Origin: Pseudomonadota bacterium
GTDB lineage: Bacteria; Pseudomonadota; Gammaproteobacteria; Burkholderiales; Burkholderiaceae_C
Assembly: GCA_021819435.1 (NCBI GenBank)
Contig: JAKARB010000003.1
Span: 62,001-126,000 of the forward strand
DNA length: 64,000 nucleotides
Direction: 5' to 3'
Position 1 is the first letter of the stretch. The number at the start of each line of letters is the position of its first letter. Position numbers and translations under genes: made by a program. The notes below the pieces were generated by a model that worked only from the letters and a program-made list of their open reading frames with translations, was not told the DNA's origin and searched no databases. Positions 47,266-58,102 of this stretch are shown here, in pieces.

Positions 47266-48282
47266 ATGACCCAAAAGACTTTCACCCGCCGCGCCGTTCA
47301 CGCCCTGGCCCTCGCCGCCGCCCTCACCGTGGGCGGGCTGGCCCACGCCAAGGACATCTCCCTGCTGAACGTTTCCTATGACCCGACGCGCGAGCTTTAC
47401 CAGGAATACAACGCCGCCTTCGCCAAGTACTGGAAAGCCAAGACCGGCGACAACGTCACCGTCAAGGCCTCTCACGGCGGCTCGGGCAAGCAAGCCCGCT
47501 CGGTGATCGATGGCCTGGAAGCCGACGTCGTGACCCTCGCGCTGGCCTATGACATCGACGCCATCGCCGAGAAGGGCCTGCTCAAGACCGATTGGCAGAA
47601 GTCTTTCAAGGGCAACAGCTCGCCCTACACCTCCACCATCGTCTTCCTGGTTCGCAAGGGCAACCCCAAGCAGATCAAGGACTGGTCTGACCTGATCAAG
47701 CCTGGTGTCGCCGTCATCACCCCGAACCCCAAGACCTCGGGCGGCGCCCGCTGGAACTACCTGGCCGCCTGGGCCTATGAACTGAAGAAGACCGGCTCCG
47801 AAGAGAAGGCCAAGGAGTTCGTGAGCCGCATCTACCAGAACGTGCCCGTGCTCGACTCCGGCGCCCGCGGCTCCACCGTGACCTTCGCCGAACGCGGCCA
47901 AGGCGACGTGCTGCTGGCCTGGGAAAACGAAGCCCACCTCTCGCTCAAGGAATTCGGTGCCGACAAGTTCGACATCGTCTACCCCAAGTTCTCGATTTAC
48001 GCCGAGCCGCCCGTGGCCATCGTCGACAAGGTGGTCGACAAGCGTGGCACCCGCGATGTGGCCAAGGCTTACATCGAATACCTCTACAGCGCCGAAGGCC
48101 AGGACATCGCCGGCAAGAACTTCTACCGCCCAACCGACCCGAAGGCCGCCGCCAAGTACGCCAAGCAGTTCCCGAAGATCGAGCTCGCCAAGATCGATGA
48201 CGTCTTCGGCGGCTGGACCAAGGCCCAGAAAACACACTTCGCCGATGGCGGTGTGTTCGACCAGATCTACACCAAGAAGTGA
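47266..48282 (+). CDS. sulfate ABC transporter substrate-binding protein
   Basis: [61 protein letters not shown]; start at ATG 47266. Confidence 0.95.
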   Translation: MTQKTFTRRAVHALALAAALTVGGLAHAKDISLLNVSYDPTRELYQEYNAAFAKYWKAKTGDNVTVKASHGGSGKQARSVIDGLEADVVTLALAYDIDAIAEKGLLKTDWQKSFKGNSSPYTSTIVFLVRKGNPKQIKDWSDLIKPGVAVITPNPKTSGGARWNYLAAWAYELKKTGSEEKAKEFVSRIYQNVPVLDSGARGSTVTFAERGQGDVLLAWENEAHLSLKEFGADKFDIVYPKFSIYAEPPVAIVDKVVDKRGTRDVAKAYIEYLYSAEGQDIAGKNFYRPTDPKAAAKYAKQFPKIELAKIDDVFGGWTKAQKTHFADGGVFDQIYTKK

Positions 48283-48348
48283 AACCGGCTCCTGGCAAGA
48301 ACGAAGTGGGGGTGCCTGAGGACTGAGAAGTCATCCGGCACATTGGCA

Positions 48349-48383
48349 ACGGTCCTGACTCTCCGGTCAGGACCGTTTTTTTA
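48349..48383 (+). terminator. Rho-independent terminator of sulfate-binding protein gene
   Basis: ACGGTCCTGAC-tctccg-GTCAGGACCGT followed by T-run. Confidence 0.9.
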
Positions 48384-48410
48384 CGTGGGGCCAGGTCACC
48401 ATCTGATCTC

Positions 48411-48445
48411 AAAAAAATGCCCCGACCTGGCAACAGATCGGGGCA
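48411..48445 (-). terminator. Rho-independent terminator of sigma-54 activator gene
   Basis: On minus strand TGCCCCGA...TCGGGGCA followed by TTTTTTT. Confidence 0.85.
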
Positions 48446-48493
48446 TGAATCGCCGTCGGCACCAGCCAACACGCGAGGACATCGTTGGCTCTT

Positions 48494-49723
48494 TCAAGCC
48501 GGATAAGGCAGCGACTCCGGCTCGTTCAATTCATCAGGCGGAAGCAAGGCACCTTCATCGGCATGACCCAGCAACCCATGCCGCTTGAGCTGCGTGCGCA
48601 GCACGTTGCGCGTGATGCCCAGCAGACGCGCCGCGCGCACCTGGTTGCGACCAGCCTGGTCAAAGGCCACGTGCACAAGGGTCGATTCGACCGTGTCGAA
48701 CAAGGCCTCGCCGCCTGCATGCAACAGCTCGGCCAGCACATCCTGCAAGCGCTGCAACACATCTCCCGATGGCTCGGCGGGCCGCAAGCCCGGATGAGCT
48801 TTCGAGAAAGCCGGCGCAGCCAGATCGCCGGCCGATCCGGGCGAAGGGCCCAGCCCCCCCAGACCACCGACCACCAGCCGCGTCGCATCGGACGACTGAC
48901 TCGCCCCCACGAGCGGCACCAGCCGGATGTCTTCGGGCTCGATGCAATGTTCGCGGCAGACGATCAGCGCGTAGTGAATGACGTTTTCGAGTTCGCGGAT
49001 GTTGCCTGGCCAGGTATAGCTCAACAAGGCTTCCTGGGCGCGCTCGCTCACACGCACATCCGGCAGGTTCAGGCGCTGCCGGTACACCGAGATGAAGTGC
49101 CGCACCAAGGGCAGGATGTCGGCGGGCCGCTCGCGCAGCGGCGGCAGGCGCACAGCGGCCACGCTCAACCTGTAAAACAGGTCGGCGCGGAAGTGCTGGG
49201 CCTCCACGGCGCGACGCAAGTCGATGTTGGTGGCCGCCACCAGGCGCACGTCCAGCGGGATGCCTCTGCGTGAACCCAGCCGCACCACCTGGCGCTCCTG
49301 CAGCACTCGCAGCAACTTGACCTGCAAGCCCAGCGGCAGGTCGCCGATTTCATCGAGGAAGAGCGTGCCGCCATTCGCAGCCTCGAACCAGCCCGCACGC
49401 GCCTGCGAGGCCCCGGTGAAGGCGCCGCTCTCATGGCCAAACAACTCCGCGTCGATCAGGCTTTCGCTGAAGGCACCGCAATTCACGGCCACGAAAGGTC
49501 CGCTGCGGCCACTTATCGCGTGGATGTGTCGCGCGATCAGTTCCTTGCCCGTGCCGGTCTCGCCAGTGACCAACACGGTCGCCTCGCTTCGAGCGATGCG
49601 CTCGACATCCAGCAACAGCCTCAGCGAGGCCGGGTCATGAAAGACCAACGCCTTTGCCCGGATGGACAAAGGCGCCGTCGGCGAGTCTGGCAGGGTCAGC
49701 AGGCGCTCAGGCATCTGATTCAA
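48494..49723 (-). CDS. sigma-54-dependent activator without N-terminal receiver domain (SfnR-like)
   Basis: GETGTGKELIARHIH, ESGAFTGA, GGTLFLDEIGDLPL, Fis-type HTH QVRAARLLGITRNVLRTQLKRHGL. Confidence 0.93.
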   Translation of the reverse strand: MNQMPERLLTLPDSPTAPLSIRAKALVFHDPASLRLLLDVERIARSEATVLVTGETGTGKELIARHIHAISGRSGPFVAVNCGAFSESLIDAELFGHESGAFTGASQARAGWFEAANGGTLFLDEIGDLPLGLQVKLLRVLQERQVVRLGSRRGIPLDVRLVAATNIDLRRAVEAQHFRADLFYRLSVAAVRLPPLRERPADILPLVRHFISVYRQRLNLPDVRVSERAQEALLSYTWPGNIRELENVIHYALIVCREHCIEPEDIRLVPLVGASQSSDATRLVVGGLGGLGPSPGSAGDLAAPAFSKAHPGLRPAEPSGDVLQRLQDVLAELLHAGGEALFDTVESTLVHVAFDQAGRNQVRAARLLGITRNVLRTQLKRHGLLGHADEGALLPPDELNEPESLPYPA

Positions 49724-50417
49724 CCCTGCGGATCACCACGAAGGCCTGCACCTGCACCTGCCCGTTGTTGCGCCAGGTGAGCTCGTCAACGGATTCGTAT
49801 TGCAGCGCCTCGCGCGGACGCACAAGATGGCGCTGCCCTTCGAGGATGACATCGAGCACGCCCTGCGAAACCGCCACGTTGACTCGCCGGGCCTGCGAAC
49901 CCACCGGCAGGCTCAGCGTGCTGTTAGGCGCCAATCGCAGCTCGTAGAAAGCCTCGTGGTGGCCATCGCGTGCCTGCTGCAGCGGGCGCAGTTCTGACTC
50001 GCCCTTCTCCAATGACAAAGGGCTGTCCGCAGGCGGCTGCAGCAACACGATGGATTCGTCGTGCGTCGGCTCCAGGAACCACGACACCGACACGCCCAAG
50101 GCGCGCGCCACCTGCCACAGCGTCTTGATGCTGGGGATGCTCTTGCCTTGCTCGACCTGGCCCAACATGGCCCGCGAGACCCCGCTGTGCGCGGCCAACT
50201 GCTCCAGCGAAAAGCGCTGCTGGCGACGCAACCGGCGCAGGTTTCGTCCCACCAACGCACACACCACCGCCTCGCTCACCGAAGCGCGATCGCTGTCGTG
50301 CGTCACGGGCTTCTCGGTTCGTGGGGCCAGGGGCAAGTGAGCCAACTGATCTCTGGCGCGCAGGGCAGCGTTCAGGACTTGCGGATCACGGACCCAGACG
50401 GTGGAAGGGGCGCTCAT
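49707..50417 (-). CDS. XRE-family regulator with C-terminal cupin domain
   Basis: LRRLRRQQRFSLEQLAAHSGVSRAMLGQVEQGKSIPSIKTLWQVARALGV HTH; cupin-like C-terminus; 17-nt overlap with the sigma-54 activator. Confidence 0.92.
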   Translation of the reverse strand: MSAPSTVWVRDPQVLNAALRARDQLAHLPLAPRTEKPVTHDSDRASVSEAVVCALVGRNLRRLRRQQRFSLEQLAAHSGVSRAMLGQVEQGKSIPSIKTLWQVARALGVSVSWFLEPTHDESIVLLQPPADSPLSLEKGESELRPLQQARDGHHEAFYELRLAPNSTLSLPVGSQARRVNVAVSQGVLDVILEGQRHLVRPREALQYESVDELTWRNNGQVQVQAFVVIRRVESDA

Positions 50418-50533
50418 GTGCTTGCCTCGGATGGAAGGTCAGATCGGGACAGCAGAAGGATGTCTGCCAGACTCGCTACCTTAGAGAGGCCGCCCGCTTC
50501 CGCCAACGATCCGATTCGCATGGCCTTGCGTGC

Positions 50534-50564
50534 TTTGCGCATGTGGAAGTGGCACATGCGCAAA
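50534..50564. promoter_or_regulatory. perfect inverted repeat TTTGCGCATGTG-N7-CACATGCGCAAA in the divergent XRE-cupin / hydrolase region
   Basis: Arms 50534-50545 and 50553-50564, read directly. Confidence 0.85.
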
Positions 50565-50606
50565 CGTCGCTTCACGCGCTGCACGGCGATGGCTAAGGTG
50601 GCGAAC

Positions 50607-51380
50607 ATGAACACCCATCCCGCACCCACCAGCGCCCAGCCCGCTTCACACGCGGCCCAGGCAGGCTGGCAGCCCAGCGCCCGACAACCGCGCCGCTCGG
50701 TGCGGGTGCTGCTCATCCCCGGCCTGCGCGACAGCGGCCCCGCGCACTGGCAGACCTGGCTGCAAGGCCAGTACGTCGACGCAGTGCGCGTGCAGCAGCG
50801 CGACTGGCACCGGCCAGACCTCGAAGCCTGGTCGGCGCGCATCGAGGAAACCTTGTCGCGCCACAGCCGCCACACGCAGTGGGTGGCCGTGGCACACAGC
50901 TTTGGCACGCTGGCTCTTGCGCACCACATCGCCACGCGGCAGATGGCGCACGCGGATTCTTCAGCCCACGGCGATGCAACCGGTGTCGGCCTCCGACACG
51001 GTCGCATCGTCGCGGCACTGATGGTGGCGCCAGCCGACCCAGTTAAGTTCCAGCTCGAAGAGCACCTGCCACGCCATCGGCTCGACTTGCCCTTGAGCGT
51101 CATCGGCAGCGAGAACGACCCCTGGATGCCGCTGGAGCGCGCCCGCGATTGGGCCCATGCCTGGGGCGCGGGTTTTCGCAACCTCGGTCAGGTTGGCCAC
51201 ATCAACACCGAATCGGGCTTCGGGCCTTGGCCGCTGGCGCGCCAAAAGGTGGACGAACTCATCCGCCGGCAATTGCGCCAAGAGCCATGCTTGTGCGCTC
51301 TGGGTGAGGGCATCGCGCGTGCCGACATGGCGAACGTGGCGAACCAGGCCATCGCGACAAGTCGAAGCTGCCCGGCCTGA
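50607..51380 (+). CDS. alpha/beta serine hydrolase (RBBP9/YdeN-like)
   Basis: VRVLLIPGLRDSGPAHWQTWLQGQYVDAVRVQQRDWHRPDLEAW; VAVAHSFGTLALAHH; start approximated at ATG 50607. Confidence 0.87.
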   Translation: MNTHPAPTSAQPASHAAQAGWQPSARQPRRSVRVLLIPGLRDSGPAHWQTWLQGQYVDAVRVQQRDWHRPDLEAWSARIEETLSRHSRHTQWVAVAHSFGTLALAHHIATRQMAHADSSAHGDATGVGLRHGRIVAALMVAPADPVKFQLEEHLPRHRLDLPLSVIGSENDPWMPLERARDWAHAWGAGFRNLGQVGHINTESGFGPWPLARQKVDELIRRQLRQEPCLCALGEGIARADMANVANQAIATSRSCPA

Positions 51381-51392
51381 GCCCGGAACCGG

Positions 51393-52310
51393 TCAACGCA
51401 CCGGCCGCGCCTGCACCGCCCCGACCTCGCGCATCGACTGCTCCATGCCGTTGCGCGGCACGATGGCCCCCGCGCGATCGCTGATGCGCGGCCAGGCCTC
51501 GGCCACCCGATCTGCCGCATCCGCCCCGCCGCCGATGAACACCGGCTCCCCCAAACCCACGTGCGAGGCCGCGAACACGCCCGCGCCAGCATTGAGGATG
51601 GCGCGCGTGGGCGCCTCGTCGCTCACCAGGTAAACCAACCCCGGTGAAACGCTTTCTGGCGTCAACACAGCCAGCGCCTCGGGCGGCAAGATGCCCTGCG
51701 TCATCGCCGTGGCTGCCGTGGGCGCCAGGCAGTTGACGCGGATGTTGGCCTTCTCGCCCTCGATCGACAAGGTCTGCATCAGCCCGACCAGCGCCATCTT
51801 GGCCGCGCCGTAGTTGGCCTGCCCGAAGTTGCCGAACAGCCCCGAAGACGAGGTTGTGAACACGATGCGGCCAAACTGCTGCGCGCGCATCGTCTCCCAC
51901 ACGGCCTTGGTGCAGACGACCGCGCCCATCAGGTGAACGTCGACCACCAGGCGGAAATCGTCGAGCGACATCTTGGCGAAGCTCTTGTCACGCAGGATGC
52001 CGGCGTTGTTGACCAGGATGTCGATGCGCCCGAAGCGCCCGAGCGCCTGCTCGACCATGGCTTGCACGGCAGCCTCCTCGGTGACCGAGCCCGCGCAGGC
52101 CAGCGCCACGCCCCCGGCTGCGCGCACCTCTTCGGCCACGGCCTCGGCCGGCGCGAGGTGCAAATCGTTGATCACCACGCTGGCTCCCCGGGCCGCCAGG
52201 GCCAGGGCGTGCGCTCGCCCCAGGCCGGCGCCAGCGCCGGTGACGAGGGCAATGCGGCCATCCAGTCGAAGCTGAGAAGGACAGGGGTGGGATGTGGATG
52301 GAGCGTTCAT
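51393..52310 (-). CDS. SDR family oxidoreductase
   Basis: RIALVTGAGAGLGRAHALALAARGASVVINDL; NNAG; NYGAAKMALVGLMQTLSIEG. Confidence 0.93.
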   Translation of the reverse strand: MNAPSTSHPCPSQLRLDGRIALVTGAGAGLGRAHALALAARGASVVINDLHLAPAEAVAEEVRAAGGVALACAGSVTEEAAVQAMVEQALGRFGRIDILVNNAGILRDKSFAKMSLDDFRLVVDVHLMGAVVCTKAVWETMRAQQFGRIVFTTSSSGLFGNFGQANYGAAKMALVGLMQTLSIEGEKANIRVNCLAPTAATAMTQGILPPEALAVLTPESVSPGLVYLVSDEAPTRAILNAGAGVFAASHVGLGEPVFIGGGADAADRVAEAWPRISDRAGAIVPRNGMEQSMREVGAVQARPVR

Positions 52311-52530
52311 GGGACCTCTTGGCGCTCGGTTGATCGGGTGGGGCGTGAAGAATGAACAGGAGAACAGGCAGGAAACAGTCGGTAAGAGGGAACAGGGAAG
52401 AGGGCGAGGCGCACGAACCTGGTCTGAGAGCGCCTCCAAGGCACCAAAACCTGGTGATAACCCCGAGACCACCTCAGCCAGCCTCCATCGGCGAACCCCT
52501 CAGTGTCGCCCAGGATGCCCACCTGTCGCA

Positions 52531-52546
52531 TTGACGTGCACGTCAA
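52531..52546. promoter_or_regulatory. 16-bp perfect palindromic operator TTGACGTGCACGTCAA
   Basis: Perfect dyad read directly; 50 nt upstream of CDS 52597. Confidence 0.7.
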
Positions 52547-52596
52547 GCAACTAACGATTACTAGACTTCACCCATTCGCAGCGCCGAGGAGATCCC

Positions 52597-53478
52597 ATGA
52601 ACACATCCAAGCACAACGGCCCAGAGCACATCGTTCCCCGTGAAAAGCTCGATTTCGAGCTCGACGAAAACACCCCGCGCTGGTGGTACGGCAACGACGC
52701 TTTCAAAACCCGCCTGTTCGACGGCATGCAAGCCGCCTTCCCCGATGGCGAGCGCTACTTCATCACCAGCGTGCGCGCCTTCCGCCACCTGATCACCGAC
52801 CCCAAGCTGGCCGAGGACGTGAAGAACTTCATCCGCCAGGAAGGCCAGCACGGCATCGCCCACACGCACTACAACGACCTGCTGCGCAAGCAGGGCTGCG
52901 ATGTCGACACCATCATCCGCGATGCCAAGGCCCTCTTCGACGACTACACGAAGAAGTACTCGGCCAACTACAACCTCGCGCTGACCGCCGCCTTCGAGCA
53001 CTTCACGGCCATGATGGCGCAGATGCTGTTCGAGTCGAAAGAGGTCATGGCCCCCGCCGATGCGAAGGTGCGCGCCATGTGGGCCTGGCACGCCATCGAA
53101 GAGATGGAGCACAAGGCCGTGGCCTTCGACGTGATGCAAAACGTGGCCAAGGTGGGCTACTTCATGCGCTGCGCCGCCATGACCCACGCGCTCTACAAGG
53201 TCGTGGTCGACAGCATGCGCCTGACCAACCGCCTGCTGATCGGCGACAAGATCTCGGCGCCCAAGCGCTTCTGGCTGTGCCTAAAGGGCTCGTGGTGGGT
53301 GTACGGCCCCAAGGGCCTCTTCGCGCGCAACACCCTGAAGCTGCTGGACTACTACCGCCCCGGCTTCCACCCCTGGCAGCACCAGGTCATCCACAGCTAC
53401 CCGGTGTGGATCAAAGCCTTCGAAGAAACCGGCAACCCCATGAAGGCCGGGGACGCGCTCTTTCAGGCCGCCTACTGA
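52597..53478 (+). CDS. metal-dependent hydrolase family (PF10118-like, ferritin-like E/H ligands)
   Basis: [68 protein letters not shown]. Confidence 0.88.
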   Translation: MNTSKHNGPEHIVPREKLDFELDENTPRWWYGNDAFKTRLFDGMQAAFPDGERYFITSVRAFRHLITDPKLAEDVKNFIRQEGQHGIAHTHYNDLLRKQGCDVDTIIRDAKALFDDYTKKYSANYNLALTAAFEHFTAMMAQMLFESKEVMAPADAKVRAMWAWHAIEEMEHKAVAFDVMQNVAKVGYFMRCAAMTHALYKVVVDSMRLTNRLLIGDKISAPKRFWLCLKGSWWVYGPKGLFARNTLKLLDYYRPGFHPWQHQVIHSYPVWIKAFEETGNPMKAGDALFQAAY

Positions 53479-53514
53479 GTCGCGTCACCCTCTCACTCTT
53501 GAATGCATCGTGTT

Positions 53515-53552
53515 GGCCGCCTTCGCTGTTCGCAGCGGGGCGGCCTTTTTTT
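53515..53552 (+). terminator. Rho-independent terminator
   Basis: GGCCGCC-tt-CGCTG-TTCG-CAGCG-gg-GGCGGCC then TTTTTTT. Confidence 0.9.
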
Positions 53553-53618
53553 GCGGCGACTTGTTTTGATGGATGAGGGTTTTGGGGATTTGGGTTCGTG
53601 CGGCGGCTGGTGCGCGGC

Positions 53619-54003
53619 TCGGTGGGCGGGGTGGGTGTGATCCGGCCCTGCGCGGGGCATCACCGAGCTTTGCTGAGGTCACCCCTTGAACACCGGCCAG
53701 GTGGTTGCCGAGCCATGACACCGCACATGTCGGGCCGGCTCACACCCACCCCACCCACCGAACCCGAACCACCGCGCACTGCGGGGTTGGCGGAAGAAGA
53801 AGGGCGAGGCTTGCGTCGCCCTTCTTCTTCCTTCTCCGCCTGCCACGTTGTGTCGCGGGCAGGGGGCGAGGGGTGCCTGCGCAGGCCCGACATGTGCGGT
53901 GTCATGACTCGGCGCCTGCTTGGCTCGCGTTCAAGGGGTGATGGTGGCAAAGCTCGGTGATGCCCCGCGCAGGGCCGGAGCAGGCACCCCTCGCCCCCTG
54001 CCC
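53619..54003. repeat. composite inverted-repeat element, probably non-coding
   Basis: Exact IRs 53641-53673/53947-53979 (33 bp), 53714-53736/53884-53906 (23 bp), 53857-53880/53980-54003 (24 bp); near-perfect 53619-53640/53740-53761; hairpin 53792-53807/53816-53831. Confidence 0.85.
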
Positions 54004-54151
54004 GTAGCTCAACCGTGGCCCCACCCACCCAAAGAGCCAACACCCTGAACACACACCAAGCCCTATTTCACACTCACCCAAAGGGCCTCAGGGTCTGCCC
54101 TCGTTGCCACACCCACCGCAAGTGCGACGATGAAGCCATCGGGAGCAAACC

Positions 54152-55564
54152 ATGGCCATCTCGGTGTTCGACCTCTTCAAGGTGGGCATCGGCCCATCCA
54201 GTTCCCACACCGTGGGACCGATGCGAGCCGCCCGCCTCTTCGCGCTCAGGCTGCAGCGCGAAGGCCTGTTGATGCGCGCGGCACGGCTGCGCTGCGAACT
54301 GCTGGGCTCCCTGGGCGCGACCGGCCGAGGCCACGGCAGCGACCGTGCCGTGCAACTCGGCTGGATGGGGCACGAGCCCGACACCGTGCCACTCGACGCC
54401 ATCCCCGGCTGGCTGCAAGCCGTGCGCGACACGCACCGCCTCGCGTTGCTCAACGAGCGAGACGTGGCCTTCGACCCTGACCACGACCTCGTGCTCGACG
54501 GCCGGCGCAGCCTGCCCTTCCACCCCAACGCGATGACCATGGCGGCGCTCAACGCATCAGGCGAGGTGCTGCTGAGCGAAACCTGGTACTCCGTCGGCGG
54601 GGGCTTCGTCGTGTCGCAAGACGTGGCCGATCACGCCGACCGGCAGGCCGACATCGCCCCGGGGCCCGACACCCTGCCCTTGCCCTTCCACAGCGCGGCG
54701 GAACTGCTGGCGCTGTGCCAGAAGCATGGCTTGAGCGTCGCCAGCGTGATGCGCCGCAACGAAGGCCACTGGCGCGACGATCAAGCCACGCGCGAAGGCC
54801 TGCAAGCCATCTGGCAGGCGATGCAGGCCTGCGTGCGCCGAGGCTGCGGCATCGACGAGGTGCATCAAGGCGGGCTACCCGGTGAACTGCCCGGCGGCTT
54901 CCAAGTGCGTCGCCGCGCGCCCCAGGTGCGCCAGCGGCTGTTGAACACGTCGGACAACACCCCCGACCCGCTTCAGCACATGGACTGGGTGACGCTCTAC
55001 GCCCTCGCCGTGAACGAAGAGAACGCCTCGGGCGGCCGCGTGGTCACGGCCCCCACCAACGGCGCGGCCGGCATCGTGCCAGCGGTGCTGCACCACGCCA
55101 TGTTCCACCTGCCCCATGCCACCGAAGAACGCATGGAGGACTTCCTGCTCACCGCCGCCGCCATCGGCCTCTTGTGCAAGGAGAACGCCTCCATCTCAGG
55201 CGCCGAAGTGGGCTGCCAGGGCGAGGTGGGCGTGGCCTGTGCGATGGCCGCCGCAGGCCTGTGCGCCATCATGGGCGGCACGCCCGAGCAGGTCGAAAAC
55301 GCCGCCGAGATCGGCCTGGAGCACCACCTGGGCCTGACCTGCGACCCGGTGGGCGGCCTGGTGCAAATCCCCTGCATTGAACGCAACGCGGTTGGCGCGG
55401 TGCAGTCCATCCACGCCGCGCGCCTGGCCCTGCTCGGCGACGGCCGCCACCGCGTCAGCCTCGATCAGGCCATCCTCACCATGAAACAGACCGGCGCCGA
55501 CATGCAAAGCCGCTACAAGGAGACCTCGCTGGGCGGACTGGCCGTCAACATCGTGGCCTGCTGA
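54152..55564 (+). CDS. sdaA: L-serine ammonia-lyase
   Basis: [42 protein letters not shown]-like; [41 protein letters not shown]. Confidence 0.96.
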   Translation: MAISVFDLFKVGIGPSSSHTVGPMRAARLFALRLQREGLLMRAARLRCELLGSLGATGRGHGSDRAVQLGWMGHEPDTVPLDAIPGWLQAVRDTHRLALLNERDVAFDPDHDLVLDGRRSLPFHPNAMTMAALNASGEVLLSETWYSVGGGFVVSQDVADHADRQADIAPGPDTLPLPFHSAAELLALCQKHGLSVASVMRRNEGHWRDDQATREGLQAIWQAMQACVRRGCGIDEVHQGGLPGELPGGFQVRRRAPQVRQRLLNTSDNTPDPLQHMDWVTLYALAVNEENASGGRVVTAPTNGAAGIVPAVLHHAMFHLPHATEERMEDFLLTAAAIGLLCKENASISGAEVGCQGEVGVACAMAAAGLCAIMGGTPEQVENAAEIGLEHHLGLTCDPVGGLVQIPCIERNAVGAVQSIHAARLALLGDGRHRVSLDQAILTMKQTGADMQSRYKETSLGGLAVNIVAC

Positions 55565-55658
55565 CGACACCGCCCCGTCCTGCCGCAACCCCTGCCCCAC
55601 ACCGGCCCTTGGCGAACCTAGACTCGGCACTGGCGGGGAGGGCCCGCATCGAGGCTTC

Positions 55659-56129
55659 ATGCAAGACACGGAACCTTTTGTCCCGCGCGTTCCCGGCATC
55701 GACTACGGCGTGCTCGACACCTTTCTGGGCTACGCGGTTCGCCGCGCCCAGATCCGGCTCTACGAGGACTTCATCGCCTCGCTCGCGCCCTGGGGCATCA
55801 CGCCGCCGCGCTTCACGGCCATGGTCATCGTTTCGCGCAACCCAGGCCTCAAGCTGATCCAGCTCGCCAAGGTGATGGGCATCGCGCGCTCAGGCGCCGT
55901 GATCCTCGTGGATGCGCTGGAGGACCTGGGTTACATGCAGCGCCACCCCGTGCCGGAAGACCGGCGTGCATTCAACCTGGCGCTAACCGAAAAAGGCCGA
56001 ACCGACCTGGTGAACATCATCCAGGCCGTGCAGGAGCACGACCAACGCATGTCACGCATGTTCTCCACCGAAGAACAAGCCCGCTTGCGCCGGCAGTTGA
56101 TCCAGCTGGCGGGCGGCACCCCGGAGTAA
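55659..56129 (+). CDS. MarR family transcriptional regulator
   Basis: [66 protein letters not shown]. Confidence 0.92.
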   Translation: MQDTEPFVPRVPGIDYGVLDTFLGYAVRRAQIRLYEDFIASLAPWGITPPRFTAMVIVSRNPGLKLIQLAKVMGIARSGAVILVDALEDLGYMQRHPVPEDRRAFNLALTEKGRTDLVNIIQAVQEHDQRMSRMFSTEEQARLRRQLIQLAGGTPE

Positions 56130-56180
56130 ACCGGCAGGCCGTTGGCGTCGCTCAACCCGTTCTCACCCAATTCAAACCAA

Positions 56181-56777
56181 TCAACGCCGCACGATGGCCA
56201 CCACCGTGCGCCAGATCAGCCACACGTCCAGCCACAGAGACGACCGCTCCACGTAGCGCGCGGCGAGCGCCAGCTTGTGCGGCAGCACCTCGTGCACATA
56301 GGCGTGCTCGGGGTTGGCGGCGCGGGCCAGCACAGCGCTCTCATCGCGGTATTCGATGGAGGCGATGTCGGTGATGCCCGGCCGCACCGACAGCACCTTA
56401 TCGCGCAGCTCGGCCGGGTAGTGCGCCACGTAGCGCGGCACCTCGGGGCGGGGCCCGACCAGGCTCATGTCGCCCAGCCACACGTCCAGCAACTGCGGCA
56501 GCTCGTCGAGCTTGGAGGCGCGAAGGAAGCCACCCACGCGCGTGATGCGGCGGTCCGCCCCCACGGTGATTTGCAGCCCCTGCCCCGTCGGCTCGTGGCG
56601 CATGGTGCGGAACTTGTGGATGCGAAAGGGCCTGCCAAAGCGCCCCACGCGCTCTTGCCTGAACATCACCGGCCCCGGCGAGTCGAGCTTGATCAGCGCG
56701 GCGATCAGCAGCAGCAACGGCGCAAGCAGCAGCAGTCCCAGCGTCGAGAGCAGCAGGTCAAAGAGGCGTTTGGCCAT
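56181..56777 (-). CDS. bacterial sugar transferase (initiating glycosyltransferase)
   Basis: MAKRLFDLLLSTLGLLLLAPLLLLIAALIKLDSPGPVMFRQERVGRFGRPFRIHKFRTM. Confidence 0.95.
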   Translation of the reverse strand: MAKRLFDLLLSTLGLLLLAPLLLLIAALIKLDSPGPVMFRQERVGRFGRPFRIHKFRTMRHEPTGQGLQITVGADRRITRVGGFLRASKLDELPQLLDVWLGDMSLVGPRPEVPRYVAHYPAELRDKVLSVRPGITDIASIEYRDESAVLARAANPEHAYVHEVLPHKLALAARYVERSSLWLDVWLIWRTVVAIVRR

Positions 56778-56803
56778 GGGCTGGGCTCGTGGAGGCGCCT
56801 GGC

Positions 56804-58003
56804 TCAGGGCTGAGCGACCGACGCGAAGGCCCGGCGCACCGAGTCCACGACGCGGTCGACGTCGGCGTCCGTCATGCGCGTGTACAGCGGCAGGCTGACC
56901 ATGCGTTCGTACGCCAGCTGGCTGTGCGGGAACTGCTCGGGCTTCAAGCCGTAGCGGTCGCGCCAGTAGGGGTGCAGGTGCAGCGGGATGTAGTGCACGC
57001 TCACGCCGATGCCATCGGCGAACAACTGCTCGATGAGCTGATCACGCGTGATGCCGGCCTCGTCCTTCAGGCGCACCACGTAGAGGTGCCACGAGTGGCA
57101 GTCGCCCGCGTGAACGGGGCGCGGCGGCAGCACCAGCGGCAGGTCGGCCAGGGCCGCGTCGAAGCGCTGTGCCAGGTGCTCGCGCTTGTGCTGGAAGCCC
57201 TCGATGCGTTGCAACTGGTGCAGGCCCAGCGCGGCGGCGATGTCGGTCAGGTTGTACTTGAAGCCGGGCGCCACGATCTCGTAGTACCAGCTCGGCACCT
57301 TGGCCGTGAAGCGGTCGAAAGCATCTCGGTTGATGCCATGCAGGCGCATGACCTTGGCGCGCGCGGCCAGCTCGGCGCTGCGTGTGACCAGCATGCCGCC
57401 TTCGCCCGTGGTCATCGTCTTGTTGGCGTAGAAGCTGAAGACGATGGCGTCGCTGTCATGCAGGCCGATCAGCTTGCCGCGCCAGGTCGTGGGCAAGGCA
57501 TGCGCTGCGTCCTCGACCACCTTCACGCCATGCTTGCGCGCGATGGCTTGCACCGCGTCCATGTCCACCGCCAGGCCGGCGTAGTGCACCGGCATGATGG
57601 CTTTCGTCTTCGGCGTGATGGCCGCCTCAAGCTGGGCCAGGTCGATGTTGAGCGTGGCCGGGTCGATGTCCACCAGCTTCACATCGGCACCGAGGTAGCG
57701 CACCACCTCGGCCGTGGCCGTGAAGGTGTGCGTGGTGGTGATGACCTCATCGCCCGGCCCGATGCCCAGTGCTTCGAGCGCCAGGTGCAGACCGGCGGTG
57801 GCCGAGTTGACGGCGATGCAATGCAGCCCCGGCTCACCCAGGAAAGCGCCGAAGGCCTCTTCGAACTTGCGCGCCTTCGGGCCCGTGGTCACCCAGCCCG
57901 AACGCAAGGTGTCAACGACCTCGGCGATTTCTTCTTCGCCGATTTCAGGCAGGGCGAAGGGCAGGAACGGTGTTTTCGTGGAGGGGTTGTTCTCAGCGCT
58001 CAT
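56804..58003 (-). CDS. DegT/DnrJ/EryC1/StrS aminotransferase
   Basis: [58 protein letters not shown]. Confidence 0.95.
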   Translation of the reverse strand: MSAENNPSTKTPFLPFALPEIGEEEIAEVVDTLRSGWVTTGPKARKFEEAFGAFLGEPGLHCIAVNSATAGLHLALEALGIGPGDEVITTTHTFTATAEVVRYLGADVKLVDIDPATLNIDLAQLEAAITPKTKAIMPVHYAGLAVDMDAVQAIARKHGVKVVEDAAHALPTTWRGKLIGLHDSDAIVFSFYANKTMTTGEGGMLVTRSAELAARAKVMRLHGINRDAFDRFTAKVPSWYYEIVAPGFKYNLTDIAAALGLHQLQRIEGFQHKREHLAQRFDAALADLPLVLPPRPVHAGDCHSWHLYVVRLKDEAGITRDQLIEQLFADGIGVSVHYIPLHLHPYWRDRYGLKPEQFPHSQLAYERMVSLPLYTRMTDADVDRVVDSVRRAFASVAQP

Positions 58004-58102
58004 GGTGGGATCGCAATGCAGCAACGGTGCGAAAGGTATGCGGGAAAGATTGGGCAGGGTGCAGCAGGTTCGGCAGATGCCAGCGACGGTGGTTGTGCAC
58101 GT

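Noticed and set aside
53598-54052. Small ORFs on both strands (120 and 130 aa) sharing peptides
   Set aside because: Shared peptides arise from the inverted repeats; no start context or homology supports coding
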